Origin: Pseudoalteromonas luteoviolacea
Lineage (GTDB): Bacteria > Pseudomonadota > Gammaproteobacteria > Enterobacterales > Alteromonadaceae
Assembly: GCF_021654285.1 (NCBI RefSeq)
Contig: NZ_JAKFZS010000020.1
Location: 55,136 to 119,135 of the forward strand
Reading direction: 5' to 3'
DNA length: 64,000 nucleotides
A program made the translations under genes and the position numbers. Below the pieces are notes generated by a model that saw only the letters and a list, made by a program, of their open reading frames with translations, searched no databases and had not been told where the DNA came from. How positions within the stretch are numbered: the first letter of the stretch is position 1; every line of letters starts with the position of its first letter. Shown one piece after another: positions 29,010 to 37,395 of the stretch.

Positions 29010-31091
29010 ATGTTTGAACAAAAAACAAATGTCTCATCAAAGCTCAAAGCGACAGGCAAGTTTACACGAAATTTATTATTAGTTAGCATGCTGGGTTTAC
29101 CACTCTTTACTCAAGCACAAGCTCCAACTCATACCAGTGAAATATCAGCCGTCAATTCAAACCCAGGCGCGCAACGCATCCATGACGTACATGTATTGGC
29201 TAACGGTAATTATGTTGTAACTTGGCTTGGGGGTGGTGTAGTGGCCTATGAACAAGCGCAAACATTCGATTCAAACGGAAATAAGCTCGGTCCTGAAATT
29301 AGCCTAAACACTGGTGGGCAAATAATTCCTCTAGAAAACGGCAGTTTTTTAGTCATTGACTTTGAAAATCGCTATTCTTTTAATCAATCTAACGTAAGTA
29401 TCCAAAAATACACCAGCAGTGGAATGGCTGATAGTAGCAGTTATAAGCTACCTTTAAGCACAACGGTAGCTTCAGCCGATGACACTTTCAAAGAGTTTAA
29501 AGTGACAAAACTGTCCAATAATAAGCTGGCCATCGCTTTTGGTACTGAAAATATCTATACAAAAATCATTAATATCGGTAGCACTATCACTGCCCAAGAC
29601 GCAGTTAAAACCAGTGCTGTAGCGTCTGGTTACAAACCTGATATCAATGTAACGACGCTGGAAAATGGCGACTTTATCGTAACTTGGGTAGGCCGATTAT
29701 CAGCACAAAATGATAAACCTATATACTTCCAACGGTATAACAACCAGGGTCAAGCCATTGGTGAAAATAAGGTACTAAACTCTTTACATAAAGATATTTA
29801 TGTCCCAGATATTGGCATTGATGCTACTAAAAATGGCGGTTTTATAATGACCTGGCCGTCTACAGTAGACAATAGTACCTACAACTTACTAGGACAAACG
29901 TTTTCAGCAGACGGTCAATCTCAGAGTGTACCATTTCAAATAAATACAGATCCAATGCGCGTTAGAGATGCTCAATCAGATGTCTCTGTAACAGCCAACG
30001 GTGATTTTTTAGTGACTTGGAGCCAAACTAGCTCACAAAACTATGATACAAATATTTATTTGCAAGCAATAAACGCGGATGGAACAAAAAGTGGCGACAA
30101 AGTATTGGTAGACACAAATACCACTCTTTATGAACCTCTTCCAATGATTGGCGACCTGCAAGCAGGTAACTTCGTTCTGGTTTGGGTAGCCAATATATAC
30201 AGCGCTGCCGACACACCTGAAGTGCTTTCACAACACTTCACTCTAAGTTCACCACAACTTCCAAACGAACTAACCGCCACTGTACCCAGCGGCCCTATTT
30301 ATGTAGGTGATACTATTGAATTACCTTTATCCGCAACAGGTACAAACATTTATGGCATTGATTCTGTGTTAACTGTCAATAATAGTAATATTGCACAGGT
30401 CACAGGAGGAAGTTATGGAGAATTTTTACCTACTGGTCAACGCCTTACGATTCCAGTCAATCATACAGATTCTAGCTGGGAGAGTGCGCTTTCTCTTAAA
30501 GCACCTTATGAAGCCAAAACAGGGCAAGGGCAATACGCAACTGTGACTTTAGTCGCTAACAACCCTGGCTCAACCAGCGTAAGCTTGTCATCTCAGTTTA
30601 CAAATGAGAATGGGCAGTACATTTACCAGGGACAATACAATTATACTCTCACCGTTTTAGAGTCTGTATTCCTAACTGGCGATGTTTCTTCACTTCAATC
30701 TAACGGCGACTATAGCCAAATCACAATTACAATTAACGGCGAACCGGTACAAATTAATGCGGATGGCACTTTTAAGATCCGCGCCGACATAGGTAATGCA
30801 ACTGTTGTTATATCTGCCCCTGGGTTTATTAGCGGTGAAAAACAGCTGACTTTGTCGCCTAACCAAGCTGATTTAGACTTTGGCCCAGTTCAACTCACTG
30901 CTGGTGACAGCAATGGGAATGAAAAAATAGACATTGGTGATCTAACTCAACTTTTGGCATCATACCGCTCTACCAGCGCAGAGCCAAACTATACTCCGTC
31001 TGCTGACTTTAATCGTGACAATAAAATAGACTTACAAGATCTAACTTTGTTGGGCAAAAACTTTGGTAAACAAGGACCACAACCTTTTTAA
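29010..31091 (+). CDS. Secreted beta-propeller / cohesin-like / dockerin protein
   Basis: 693 aa with an N-terminal signal segment (about 1-37, ...PLFTQAQA). Residues ~45-415 hold about five ~60-residue repeats of the style NGDFIVTW...YFQRYNNQG, which suggests a beta-propeller. Residues ~418-550 look cohesin-like (IYVGDTIELPLSATGTNIYG). A short carboxypeptidase-regulatory-like domain (~555-628) precedes a dockerin. The dockerin has two Ca-binding loops, D-S-N-G-N-E-K-I-D-I-G-D and D-F-N-R-D-N-K-I-D-L-Q-D, near 632 and 668. The next gene encodes a membrane-anchored cohesin, so the dockerin probably attaches this protein to the cell (inference). It has no recognisable catalytic domain. Confidence 0.88.
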   Translation: MFEQKTNVSSKLKATGKFTRNLLLVSMLGLPLFTQAQAPTHTSEISAVNSNPGAQRIHDVHVLANGNYVVTWLGGGVVAYEQAQTFDSNGNKLGPEISLNTGGQIIPLENGSFLVIDFENRYSFNQSNVSIQKYTSSGMADSSSYKLPLSTTVASADDTFKEFKVTKLSNNKLAIAFGTENIYTKIINIGSTITAQDAVKTSAVASGYKPDINVTTLENGDFIVTWVGRLSAQNDKPIYFQRYNNQGQAIGENKVLNSLHKDIYVPDIGIDATKNGGFIMTWPSTVDNSTYNLLGQTFSADGQSQSVPFQINTDPMRVRDAQSDVSVTANGDFLVTWSQTSSQNYDTNIYLQAINADGTKSGDKVLVDTNTTLYEPLPMIGDLQAGNFVLVWVANIYSAADTPEVLSQHFTLSSPQLPNELTATVPSGPIYVGDTIELPLSATGTNIYGIDSVLTVNNSNIAQVTGGSYGEFLPTGQRLTIPVNHTDSSWESALSLKAPYEAKTGQGQYATVTLVANNPGSTSVSLSSQFTNENGQYIYQGQYNYTLTVLESVFLTGDVSSLQSNGDYSQITITINGEPVQINADGTFKIRADIGNATVVISAPGFISGEKQLTLSPNQADLDFGPVQLTAGDSNGNEKIDIGDLTQLLASYRSTSAEPNYTPSADFNRDNKIDLQDLTLLGKNFGKQGPQPF

Positions 31092-31101
31092 CCAGCTAAT
31101 A

Positions 31102-31134
31102 GCGAACAGACCATAAATTTCTTGGTCTGTTCGC
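31102..31134 (+). terminator. Perfect 11-bp hairpin between dockerin and cohesin genes
   Basis: GCGAACAGACC - 11-nt loop - GGTCTGTTCGC, 10 bp after the dockerin stop and 19 bp before the cohesin start. There is no T-run. It may be a partial terminator or an mRNA-processing or stability element that sets the ratio of the two proteins. Confidence 0.6.
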
Positions 31135-31153
31135 CAAGAATAAAGAGAAGAAT

Positions 31154-31783
31154 ATGCACTTTCTATTTATGACCTTACTACTGTTCTGCTGTACTGTTGC
31201 AAATGCAAGCGATGGCAGCGTATCTTTAAGTAGTCCAAGTCAAAAAATTAAATCGGGCAGCCAATTTTATGTGGATGTATTAGTTGAAAATGCACCGGAA
31301 ATTTATGGTGCACACCTTGTTTTAAATTACGATGCCACACAGCTAGAGCCGATTGACCAAGATCAGCAAACACCTGCTGTACAAATTGAGCATGGCAACT
31401 TTTTTGACACCAAAAAATTATTTGTATTGACCAATTCGGCTAATACGAAATTGGGGAAATTAGACTATATTATCAGCCAAATGGCGCCTGCGGAGAGTGT
31501 ATCTGGCTCTGGTCGAATTGCTCGAATATTTTTTGAAGCCAAAGAAAATGCGACCAAAGCGAATATTACTATCGAGAAAGCTGACTTTGGTACGAAAGAT
31601 GGTCAAAGCCTGATATTTAATACCAACTCAACGCTCAACATCGAGTTTGATGCAACCTATCAAGTTGCTCCCACTCCACCAACATTCACATACAGCACAA
31701 CACTCTTAGTGGCTATTGTGAGCACATTAGTGCTAGTTTTTATTATTGTCGCTTTAAGACGCAAACGCGTCGTTAAAGCCTAG
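31154..31783 (+). CDS. Membrane-anchored cohesin-domain protein
   Basis: 209 aa. A signal peptide (1-18, ...TVANAS) is followed by one cohesin domain (~20-150): SPSQKIKSGSQFYVDVLVEN, YGAHLVLNYDATQLEP and GSGRIARIFFEAKEN are typical strands. A Pro/Thr linker leads to a C-terminal hydrophobic helix and the basic tail RRKRVVKA. The tail resembles a sorting or anchoring signal but lacks PEP or GG motifs, so plain membrane anchoring is the safer reading. It starts 62 bp after the dockerin gene, as the obvious receptor for that dockerin (inference). Confidence 0.87.
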   Translation: MHFLFMTLLLFCCTVANASDGSVSLSSPSQKIKSGSQFYVDVLVENAPEIYGAHLVLNYDATQLEPIDQDQQTPAVQIEHGNFFDTKKLFVLTNSANTKLGKLDYIISQMAPAESVSGSGRIARIFFEAKENATKANITIEKADFGTKDGQSLIFNTNSTLNIEFDATYQVAPTPPTFTYSTTLLVAIVSTLVLVFIIVALRRKRVVKA

Positions 31784-32157
31784 GGCACCGAATGTTGCCC
31801 TCTCTGCTCTAAAAGCTGTATTTATTACAGGTGACCATTAAGATGAGCAATTTATCACCTTCCAAAGACGACACATTACGTAAATTAGACAGAGCAATCC
31901 GCCATGACGAGATAAGTTGATATTGAGTCAGATACTGCTTTGAGAAATGCACTGTATCAAAGCTGTATACCGTAAGTAAGTTTACTCCAAGTCAACTACT
32001 AATGAGTATGTTTAACTTGCCGTTGGTTGGCCACGCTGCGACTCCCATTAACCTTGGTGGTGCACTTATTGTTAATGCGAAAACTAATGCTGGCCGACAC
32101 CCAACTAGAATAAAATCATTATCAAACAGAAATAACGTAATATTTTGATTTTCCTAT
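31784..32157. other. Intergenic region and decayed upstream part of a second cohesin gene
   Basis: 374 bp. A weak stem AGGGCA/TGCCCT at 31782-31801 overlaps the cohesin stop. The remaining sequence contains no intact gene. The stretch around 32020-32100 (reading LVGHAATPINLGGALIVNA) may be the eroded N-terminal half of the cohesin pseudogene that follows, but the similarity is weak. Confidence 0.4.
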
Positions 32158-32535
32158 TATGATTTTGAAGCGAAGAAACCAGATCTTGTTGCTCAAATTT
32201 TCTCACCCGACGGATTAAAGGTTGGGACAGAAGTCTCTCTGAACGCAGAACATAGCCACCTTTTAAGTGAAGACAGATTATTTGTATTAAAAAATGCTGC
32301 CAATAAACAAGGTAACACAATCGACTATATAGCCAGTCAGACGGGCTCCTGCGAACTCAATGCTCAGCCTTGCATTTAACTCAGCGTATAACATCGCCAG
32401 TCCGCCAGTCCACCATCTGCCAACCAAAAAAGTACAATATTGTTTGCAGCCATTGTCAGCATAATGGTCATAATTTCCCTAACGGCTCTATTGAGACGCA
32501 AACGCGACGAGCATATCTCAGCAGAAAAAGCGTAA
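32158..32535 (+). pseudogene. Decayed second cohesin/membrane-anchor gene
   Basis: Translated from 32158 it reads YDFEAKKPDLVAQ, then LSEDRLFVLKNAANKQ and NTIDYIASQ. These align with NYDATQLEPIDQD, DTKKLFVLTNSANTK and KLDYIISQ of the intact neighbour. About 40 codons corresponding to the next part are missing. The frame then shifts (AFNSAYNIASPP is in another frame) and meets stops near 32377. It ends with the same anchor type in the first frame: ILFAAIVSIMVIISLTALL followed by RRKR. No start codon survives. It is a tandem duplicate of the cohesin gene that has decayed. Confidence 0.82.
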
Positions 32536-32582
32536 AGGCATCAGAAGATGCCCGCTAACCTCTGCAAAATAAGGAGAGGCGT

Positions 32583-33737
32583 TTACTGTTGGTAAACATG
32601 GATATAGCCATCGAGATCTGGCACCAACACCTTACCAGCACCAACTGCAGGTGAGGCATACACACCACCATGTACAAAGCCCGAAATCATTTTTGGTTGA
32701 TAATGCCAAACGGTCTCACCAGATCCCTTGGCTACAGCCATAAAACCACGCTGAGTGATATACCAACCTGGCTCATCATGTCCTGTGGAACCGATATAAA
32801 CATGCTTATCATCAATAATGGGTTTTCCCCAACTCCAACCGGGCGTTGCTACCTGCCAAACAATGTCACCAGTTTCTGCTTCCATCTTAAACAATAGCTT
32901 GGCATCTGAACTGCCGATATAAAAGTAATCGTCATCGCTATCAGCAACCGCACTGGACTCAACCCATGATCCACCAGGTAGTGCCTTTTTCCATAAGACT
33001 TGACCTGAATGAGGCTCAAGCCCATACAAGTTTGTATCTCTAGAACCAATCACCACAACATCATCAATCACTGCAGGGCTTGAGGGAACCGCACCTTGTG
33101 TCTGATACTGCCATGCCAGCTCTCCCGTATGCTTATTAAGTGCATAAACGTGGCCATCCCAGCTAGCAACAAAGACTTTGCCCTGATATAAACTAGCGGT
33201 CGCGCGGATCATACCTTGTGTTTTAAACTGCCATTTAACTTCACCAGTACGTTTCGAGATTGCATAAAAATGACCATCGGCACTGCCAATATAAACAAGT
33301 CGGTTATCTGCAATTGGACTCGACTTGGTATAATCAAACTCCCAAGGTGCGTGATTTGCAGGTAAAACCCTATGATGACCTCCATCATTCAAGCTTACTT
33401 TCCATAGCAGCTTACCGCTCCAGCGATTTAATGCGTATAAAAATCCATCATCACTTGAAAAAAACACCCGATGATTATCAACAAAGGGTTTTGAACGCAC
33501 CTTGCCTTGAGTTTCATGTGTCCAGCGCAATTTTACTCGGTCGATATCAAAAGCGTACAATTTGCCATTGTCACTGCCAAAATAAGCCAGGTGATTTTTA
33601 AGGGAGATACTTCCCCAGTTTTCACTGCCTGTTTGGTAGCTGTATAAGTAATCTCCACTTTTAGCAAGAGAAGAGACACTGATGAAAGCGGATAATAATC
33701 CCGCGCATAATGTGGTTGCCACCTTTTTTATTGTCAT
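32583..33737 (-). CDS. Exported PQQ-repeat beta-propeller protein
   Basis: 384 aa with a signal peptide (about 1-26, ...SVSSLAKSG). At least seven blade repeats occur, for example GKLYAFDIDRVKLRWTHET, GFLYALNRWSGKLLWKVS, HVYALNKHTGELAWQYQTQG and GYIHVYQQ at the end. The fold matches BamB-like/PQQ_2 proteins. It has no lipobox Cys and no dehydrogenase active-site motif, so it is probably a periplasmic binding or scaffold protein and not an enzyme. The ATG at 33737 has AAGGAG upstream. The CadC-like regulator gene lies upstream on the same strand and may control it. Confidence 0.88.
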   Translation of the reverse strand: MTIKKVATTLCAGLLSAFISVSSLAKSGDYLYSYQTGSENWGSISLKNHLAYFGSDNGKLYAFDIDRVKLRWTHETQGKVRSKPFVDNHRVFFSSDDGFLYALNRWSGKLLWKVSLNDGGHHRVLPANHAPWEFDYTKSSPIADNRLVYIGSADGHFYAISKRTGEVKWQFKTQGMIRATASLYQGKVFVASWDGHVYALNKHTGELAWQYQTQGAVPSSPAVIDDVVVIGSRDTNLYGLEPHSGQVLWKKALPGGSWVESSAVADSDDDYFYIGSSDAKLLFKMEAETGDIVWQVATPGWSWGKPIIDDKHVYIGSTGHDEPGWYITQRGFMAVAKGSGETVWHYQPKMISGFVHGGVYASPAVGAGKVLVPDLDGYIHVYQQ

Positions 33738-33825
33738 TGTTTGCTCCTTGATTAAATTTCGAAGCAACACTAAATGACCACCAAAAATAAGTCCTGAAAT
33801 TTAACTTAAACTTTCTTAGTAAATA

Positions 33826-35208
33826 TTAAATATCTGATATATCAGCTTTTAAAATATGGTTTTGTACAAGTTGAGTAAACTTTTCGTCTTGTCTTAACGA
33901 TAAGAAATGTGGATCTGCTGCAATCCATAAAAAGGCATATTGTCCAGCAAGCCGCGACTGCTCCAAATAATGTAGCGCGAGTTGTTTGTCCCCTATGGCC
34001 GTTGCATAACGAGCTTGAGACATAGGGGCATCATAATGTCCAATATCCGCTCTTCGCGTATCCTGATAAAGCAACCAACGGTAAACCCCTTCCATACCTT
34101 GAGTGGCAAACTGCTTTTCAATCATAGTGATTTCTGACTCTGTGTATCCTTCATACTTCATAACCCAAATTAACTCTTGCAATGCCAAGTCAAACCGCCC
34201 CAATTGTTCGTAAATCGCTCTTAAGCAAACGTGATAAAATCGATTACTCTGTGCGTAAGGGCGCAACCTATCCAGCACTTCGAATGCTTCGTCAAACTGT
34301 TGGCTCATCATATAAACCCACGCCACACTCTCACTTGAATAACCATCAGGCTCCATCGTCTGATACGTGCGAATGTGATGCATCGCTTCGTCATTTCTAC
34401 CCAGAGCCAGTAGATACTGCCCATACATATGATGCGCTTCGCTATTGGGAAGTGCATTTAAAAAATAAACTTCAGCATCTTTGGTATTCATATTCCCCAT
34501 AAAAATGAGCTTTGCGTATAATAAATTAGCCTCTTTATGCTCAGGATAGTCTGATAAAACCCGCTCCAAAATCGTTTTTATATGCAGCTTGCCCTCTGAA
34601 TAATTGTCACTTTTGGGGTCTAGCTGAGAAAAGTGTGCCTTAGCAAGCCAGTATATTGGTTCGGATAACTGAGGCGCTTCAATAGAGATAGATTTTAGTA
34701 GACTGATCGCTCTATCAAGTTGCTCTGGGTGATTATTAATTATAAAACGCGCATGATTAAATGGCTCAGCTAAGTGATCTGGGATCACTTGCTTGACAGG
34801 TGCCCTAGGCATTTGCCAAAAAACCACAAAAGAAATCGCAACCAAGCAAAGGGCCGCTTTTAACAAAAAACTATCTAACGAAGATGGCAGTGCATCGCAA
34901 AGCGGTGGACCCACCCAACGATATCCTACGCCCGAAATGGTTTTTATATATTTAGGTGACTTAGCATCATCTCCTAATAACCTGCGCAGCCCATTAATAG
35001 CCACATAGATTGCATCTTCACTAACAACACGTTGCCCCCATACTTCGGATAAAATTTGTGATTTGCTGACATCTTGATGCTTAAACTTTAAAAGTAAAAC
35101 TAACAGCGCATACTGCTTAGGATCCAATTCCACTACTTTTGTGCCATCTTGTAAGCTCAACTGCCGATGATTTATAACCCATTGTCCTTTATTGGCGGTC
35201 TTCAGCAT
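33826..35208 (-). CDS. CadC-like membrane transcriptional regulator with TPR domain
   Basis: 460 aa. The cytoplasmic winged helix is residues ~10-105 (VSKSQILSEVWGQRVVSEDA, ISGVGYRWVG). A single TM helix lies at about 130-150 (LLKAALCLVAISFVVFW). The periplasmic part is built of TPR-like helical repeats (NLLYAKLIFMG, YLLALGRNDEAMHHI, FDLALQELIWVMKYEG). One-component regulators of this form sense extracytoplasmic signals directly. It is 88 bp upstream of the PQQ-propeller gene on the same strand, which makes that gene a likely target. Confidence 0.9.
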   Translation of the reverse strand: MLKTANKGQWVINHRQLSLQDGTKVVELDPKQYALLVLLLKFKHQDVSKSQILSEVWGQRVVSEDAIYVAINGLRRLLGDDAKSPKYIKTISGVGYRWVGPPLCDALPSSLDSFLLKAALCLVAISFVVFWQMPRAPVKQVIPDHLAEPFNHARFIINNHPEQLDRAISLLKSISIEAPQLSEPIYWLAKAHFSQLDPKSDNYSEGKLHIKTILERVLSDYPEHKEANLLYAKLIFMGNMNTKDAEVYFLNALPNSEAHHMYGQYLLALGRNDEAMHHIRTYQTMEPDGYSSESVAWVYMMSQQFDEAFEVLDRLRPYAQSNRFYHVCLRAIYEQLGRFDLALQELIWVMKYEGYTESEITMIEKQFATQGMEGVYRWLLYQDTRRADIGHYDAPMSQARYATAIGDKQLALHYLEQSRLAGQYAFLWIAADPHFLSLRQDEKFTQLVQNHILKADISDI

Positions 35209-35351
35209 AATTCCTACCTGAGAATAAAAATCTATAGTTATCTAATTTAAAAATAATATTTGGGTAAAATATCGCCATTAGCATAATGGACTTGACGTGT
35301 GTTGTTAAGGTTTTGTTTACAAAAATTACAAAGGTAAGAATTTTGCAATAT

Positions 35352-35377
35352 AAAGGGCTGAGAATTTCTCGCCCTTT
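35352..35377 (-). terminator. Terminator-like hairpin after the exported-protein gene
   Basis: AAAGGGC and GCCCTTT arms enclose a further GAGAATTTCTC palindrome, 11 bp beyond the stop of the minus-strand gene at 35389. The downstream T-run is short. Confidence 0.65.
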
Positions 35378-35388
35378 ATCAGCTAAAA

Positions 35389-36138
35389 TTAATAATAACT
35401 GGTACTTAATGTGCCTTGCTGAAGGTCTTGATTTATTTTCCACTCATCAAAAAGCATTGTTGAGCCACCAGAATTTGAACAACGAACAGCATATGTCATA
35501 GAAGAGCTAAATGCATCATAAAGCACTTTACCAGTGTGGTTAAATACATCGCTATAAAGGTTACTTACATGCATCTGGCCATTAAATAATCCGGGTACAT
35601 CACTATTGCCAAACTCAACGACACGACACTCGCCGTCAGGTGCATGTGTATTTACTGATAATTGCGCTGTCAAAGTAACAGATTGAAAATACCCGGGATG
35701 CCTATCACCTGCGTCGGTCCAGTTATCAAACTGCAACGACCTGTCGTAATTAATTGACGGTGCTGCAGGCACTTTATGGTGTACTAAATAGCTACGATTA
35801 TCATCATGACAAGTCAATTTGACCACCTTGGCCACGGTTTCATTGCCATGTTCTACAGCACCAAAAACCACCCGATTATCAGCAACGGTTAACGGCGCAA
35901 TCAAAGCACCACTGACTTCATTATACAACGCAGCCGCATTACAAGTCGCTTGTGCCGCTGTGTCAAAAAATGCGGTAAAATAATGCGACGAAGTCGTCTG
36001 CACCATCATACTTTTGACCGGACCATATGGGTATTGGGTCGTTTTACCTGCATTACTATCCGCATCGTAAATTGTCTCAAGCGCGTAGGCATTACCCGTC
36101 ATCAAAATACCTACAGCTAGGGCGTGAATTACTTTCAT
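35389..36138 (-). CDS. Hypothetical exported protein
   Basis: 249 aa with a signal peptide (1-20, ...TGNAYALE). The mature part is rich in Ser, Thr, Asn and aromatic residues and has four Cys (ATCNAA, LTCHDD, GECRVV, VRCSNS), consistent with a disulphide-stabilised periplasmic or secreted beta protein. The ATG at 36138 has a strong AAGGAGAG; the frame extends further upstream but without such a site. No family is recognised. Confidence 0.8.
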   Translation of the reverse strand: MKVIHALAVGILMTGNAYALETIYDADSNAGKTTQYPYGPVKSMMVQTTSSHYFTAFFDTAAQATCNAAALYNEVSGALIAPLTVADNRVVFGAVEHGNETVAKVVKLTCHDDNRSYLVHHKVPAAPSINYDRSLQFDNWTDAGDRHPGYFQSVTLTAQLSVNTHAPDGECRVVEFGNSDVPGLFNGQMHVSNLYSDVFNHTGKVLYDAFSSSMTYAVRCSNSGGSTMLFDEWKINQDLQQGTLSTSYY

Positions 36139-36553
36139 TATACTCTCCTTTGAAAACAGCCACTCAATAAGTCTATTATTTTTACTAATTATTATAAGCA
36201 CAAAAATGGCGACTAGCGCTGGTGACAAACACCTTACCCGCTCGCTACAAAGCACATCATTTACTTTACAGCCTTAACTCAACAAAAAAGTCAATTTAGG
36301 TACAGGCTGCCGCTGTGTGCCATTCTATAATGACCTCAAAAAACAATAAGTCAAATGTTTTTACTTAATGAAAATATCGACATTACCGTAATCACTACTC
36401 CATGAAATAATCATTAGCCATTGATATTTATGGATATATTGTTTAGTTGATACGTAGTTATTAAACCGTGCATTTTTTTGCCCATTAAATACGTTATCTT
36501 ATCTTGGCAAGATGAATAGCTTGATGCACTTTTATAAGCATGTAGGGAAGACA
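36139..36553. other. Divergent intergenic region
   Basis: About 415 A+T-rich bases between divergently transcribed genes for an exported protein and a small membrane protein. It should contain both promoters. I see no clear operators, repeats or RNA. Confidence 0.4.
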
Positions 36554-37012
36554 ATGTATTTTTGGAATATATGGGCACTCAAATCAGATCTCAGAGCGAA
36601 CCTGCTCACCCCTAGATGCGATTTAAAATACCTCATTGCAATACTCATTTTGATGTCATTACGGACTACACCAACAGAAACCTCAAATAGCTACGACTAC
36701 TTAAGTTTGTTACTCGATATTGTGATGATTGTGGTCAGTACTTGGTATTGCTTCAAAATAAACGGCGGTAACAGCGGCAAAGATTTTTTACGCCGTTATC
36801 TATCTATTTGTTGGGTCGTGGGTGTTCGCGTTCTCGTTTGTACAGTGCCGATTTCCATTTCTGTCTATTCGCTGATTTACATAGCAAGAGGTGAAGTCTC
36901 CGAAGGCACCACACTGTTTGACTTTCTGTTCACTTTGTTATTTTCAGGTGTGTATTACTGGCGAGTTATAGTCCAAATGAAAGACGTTCAAAACATGGGT
37001 GTGCGCGAATAA
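36554..37012 (+). CDS. Small membrane protein of unknown function
   Basis: 152 aa from the chosen ATG, which has AGGGAAG 5 nt upstream; an earlier in-frame ATG is at 36512. Three to four hydrophobic segments are seen: LKYLIAILILMSL, LLLDIVMIVVSTWYCFK, VGVRVLVCTVPISISVYSLIY and LFDFLFTLLFSGVYYW. No family is recognised. There are no cotranscribed neighbours. Confidence 0.72.
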   Translation: MYFWNIWALKSDLRANLLTPRCDLKYLIAILILMSLRTTPTETSNSYDYLSLLLDIVMIVVSTWYCFKINGGNSGKDFLRRYLSICWVVGVRVLVCTVPISISVYSLIYIARGEVSEGTTLFDFLFTLLFSGVYYWRVIVQMKDVQNMGVRE

Positions 37013-37395
37013 CGCGCACTAAGTTAACTCGTAGCGCAATGATCGACAACTCATTCTTTAATCAATTGAACAACAACACACAAAAGTGATTTATACTCGC
37101 TTAAGTATTAAAAATTACACTGTTCAGATTCATATCTTTTATATTCAGCTGCTTCTATGTTTCACTCTTACCGTCACCTTAAAGTCTCAAATGTTCAATA
37201 AGCTAAATGCAATAGCCGCGATTAATTTAAATTATTCAACACCTAGAAAAACGCGTTTATTGCTTATAACTTAACTAAATCACCGTGTAATAAATCGTAA
37301 TATTTTTCCTTTTTTTCCACGCTTACTATTTCAGTGTCGTAGTACACGCTGCGATCAATACACAATTGAAAATTAACGCTACGGAGTAACATCAA
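37013..37395. other. Intergenic region upstream of the tyrosinase gene
   Basis: 383 bp, A+T rich. It presumably holds the promoter of the tyrosinase-DUF2182 operon. A 62-codon frame at 37086 is low in complexity and lacks start signals. No copper-responsive operator was recognised. Confidence 0.4.

Noticed and set aside
32583..33737. PQQ-dependent alcohol dehydrogenase or BamB lipoprotein
   Set aside because: No dehydrogenase active-site or Cys-Cys motif and no lipobox. Only the propeller repeats are shared.
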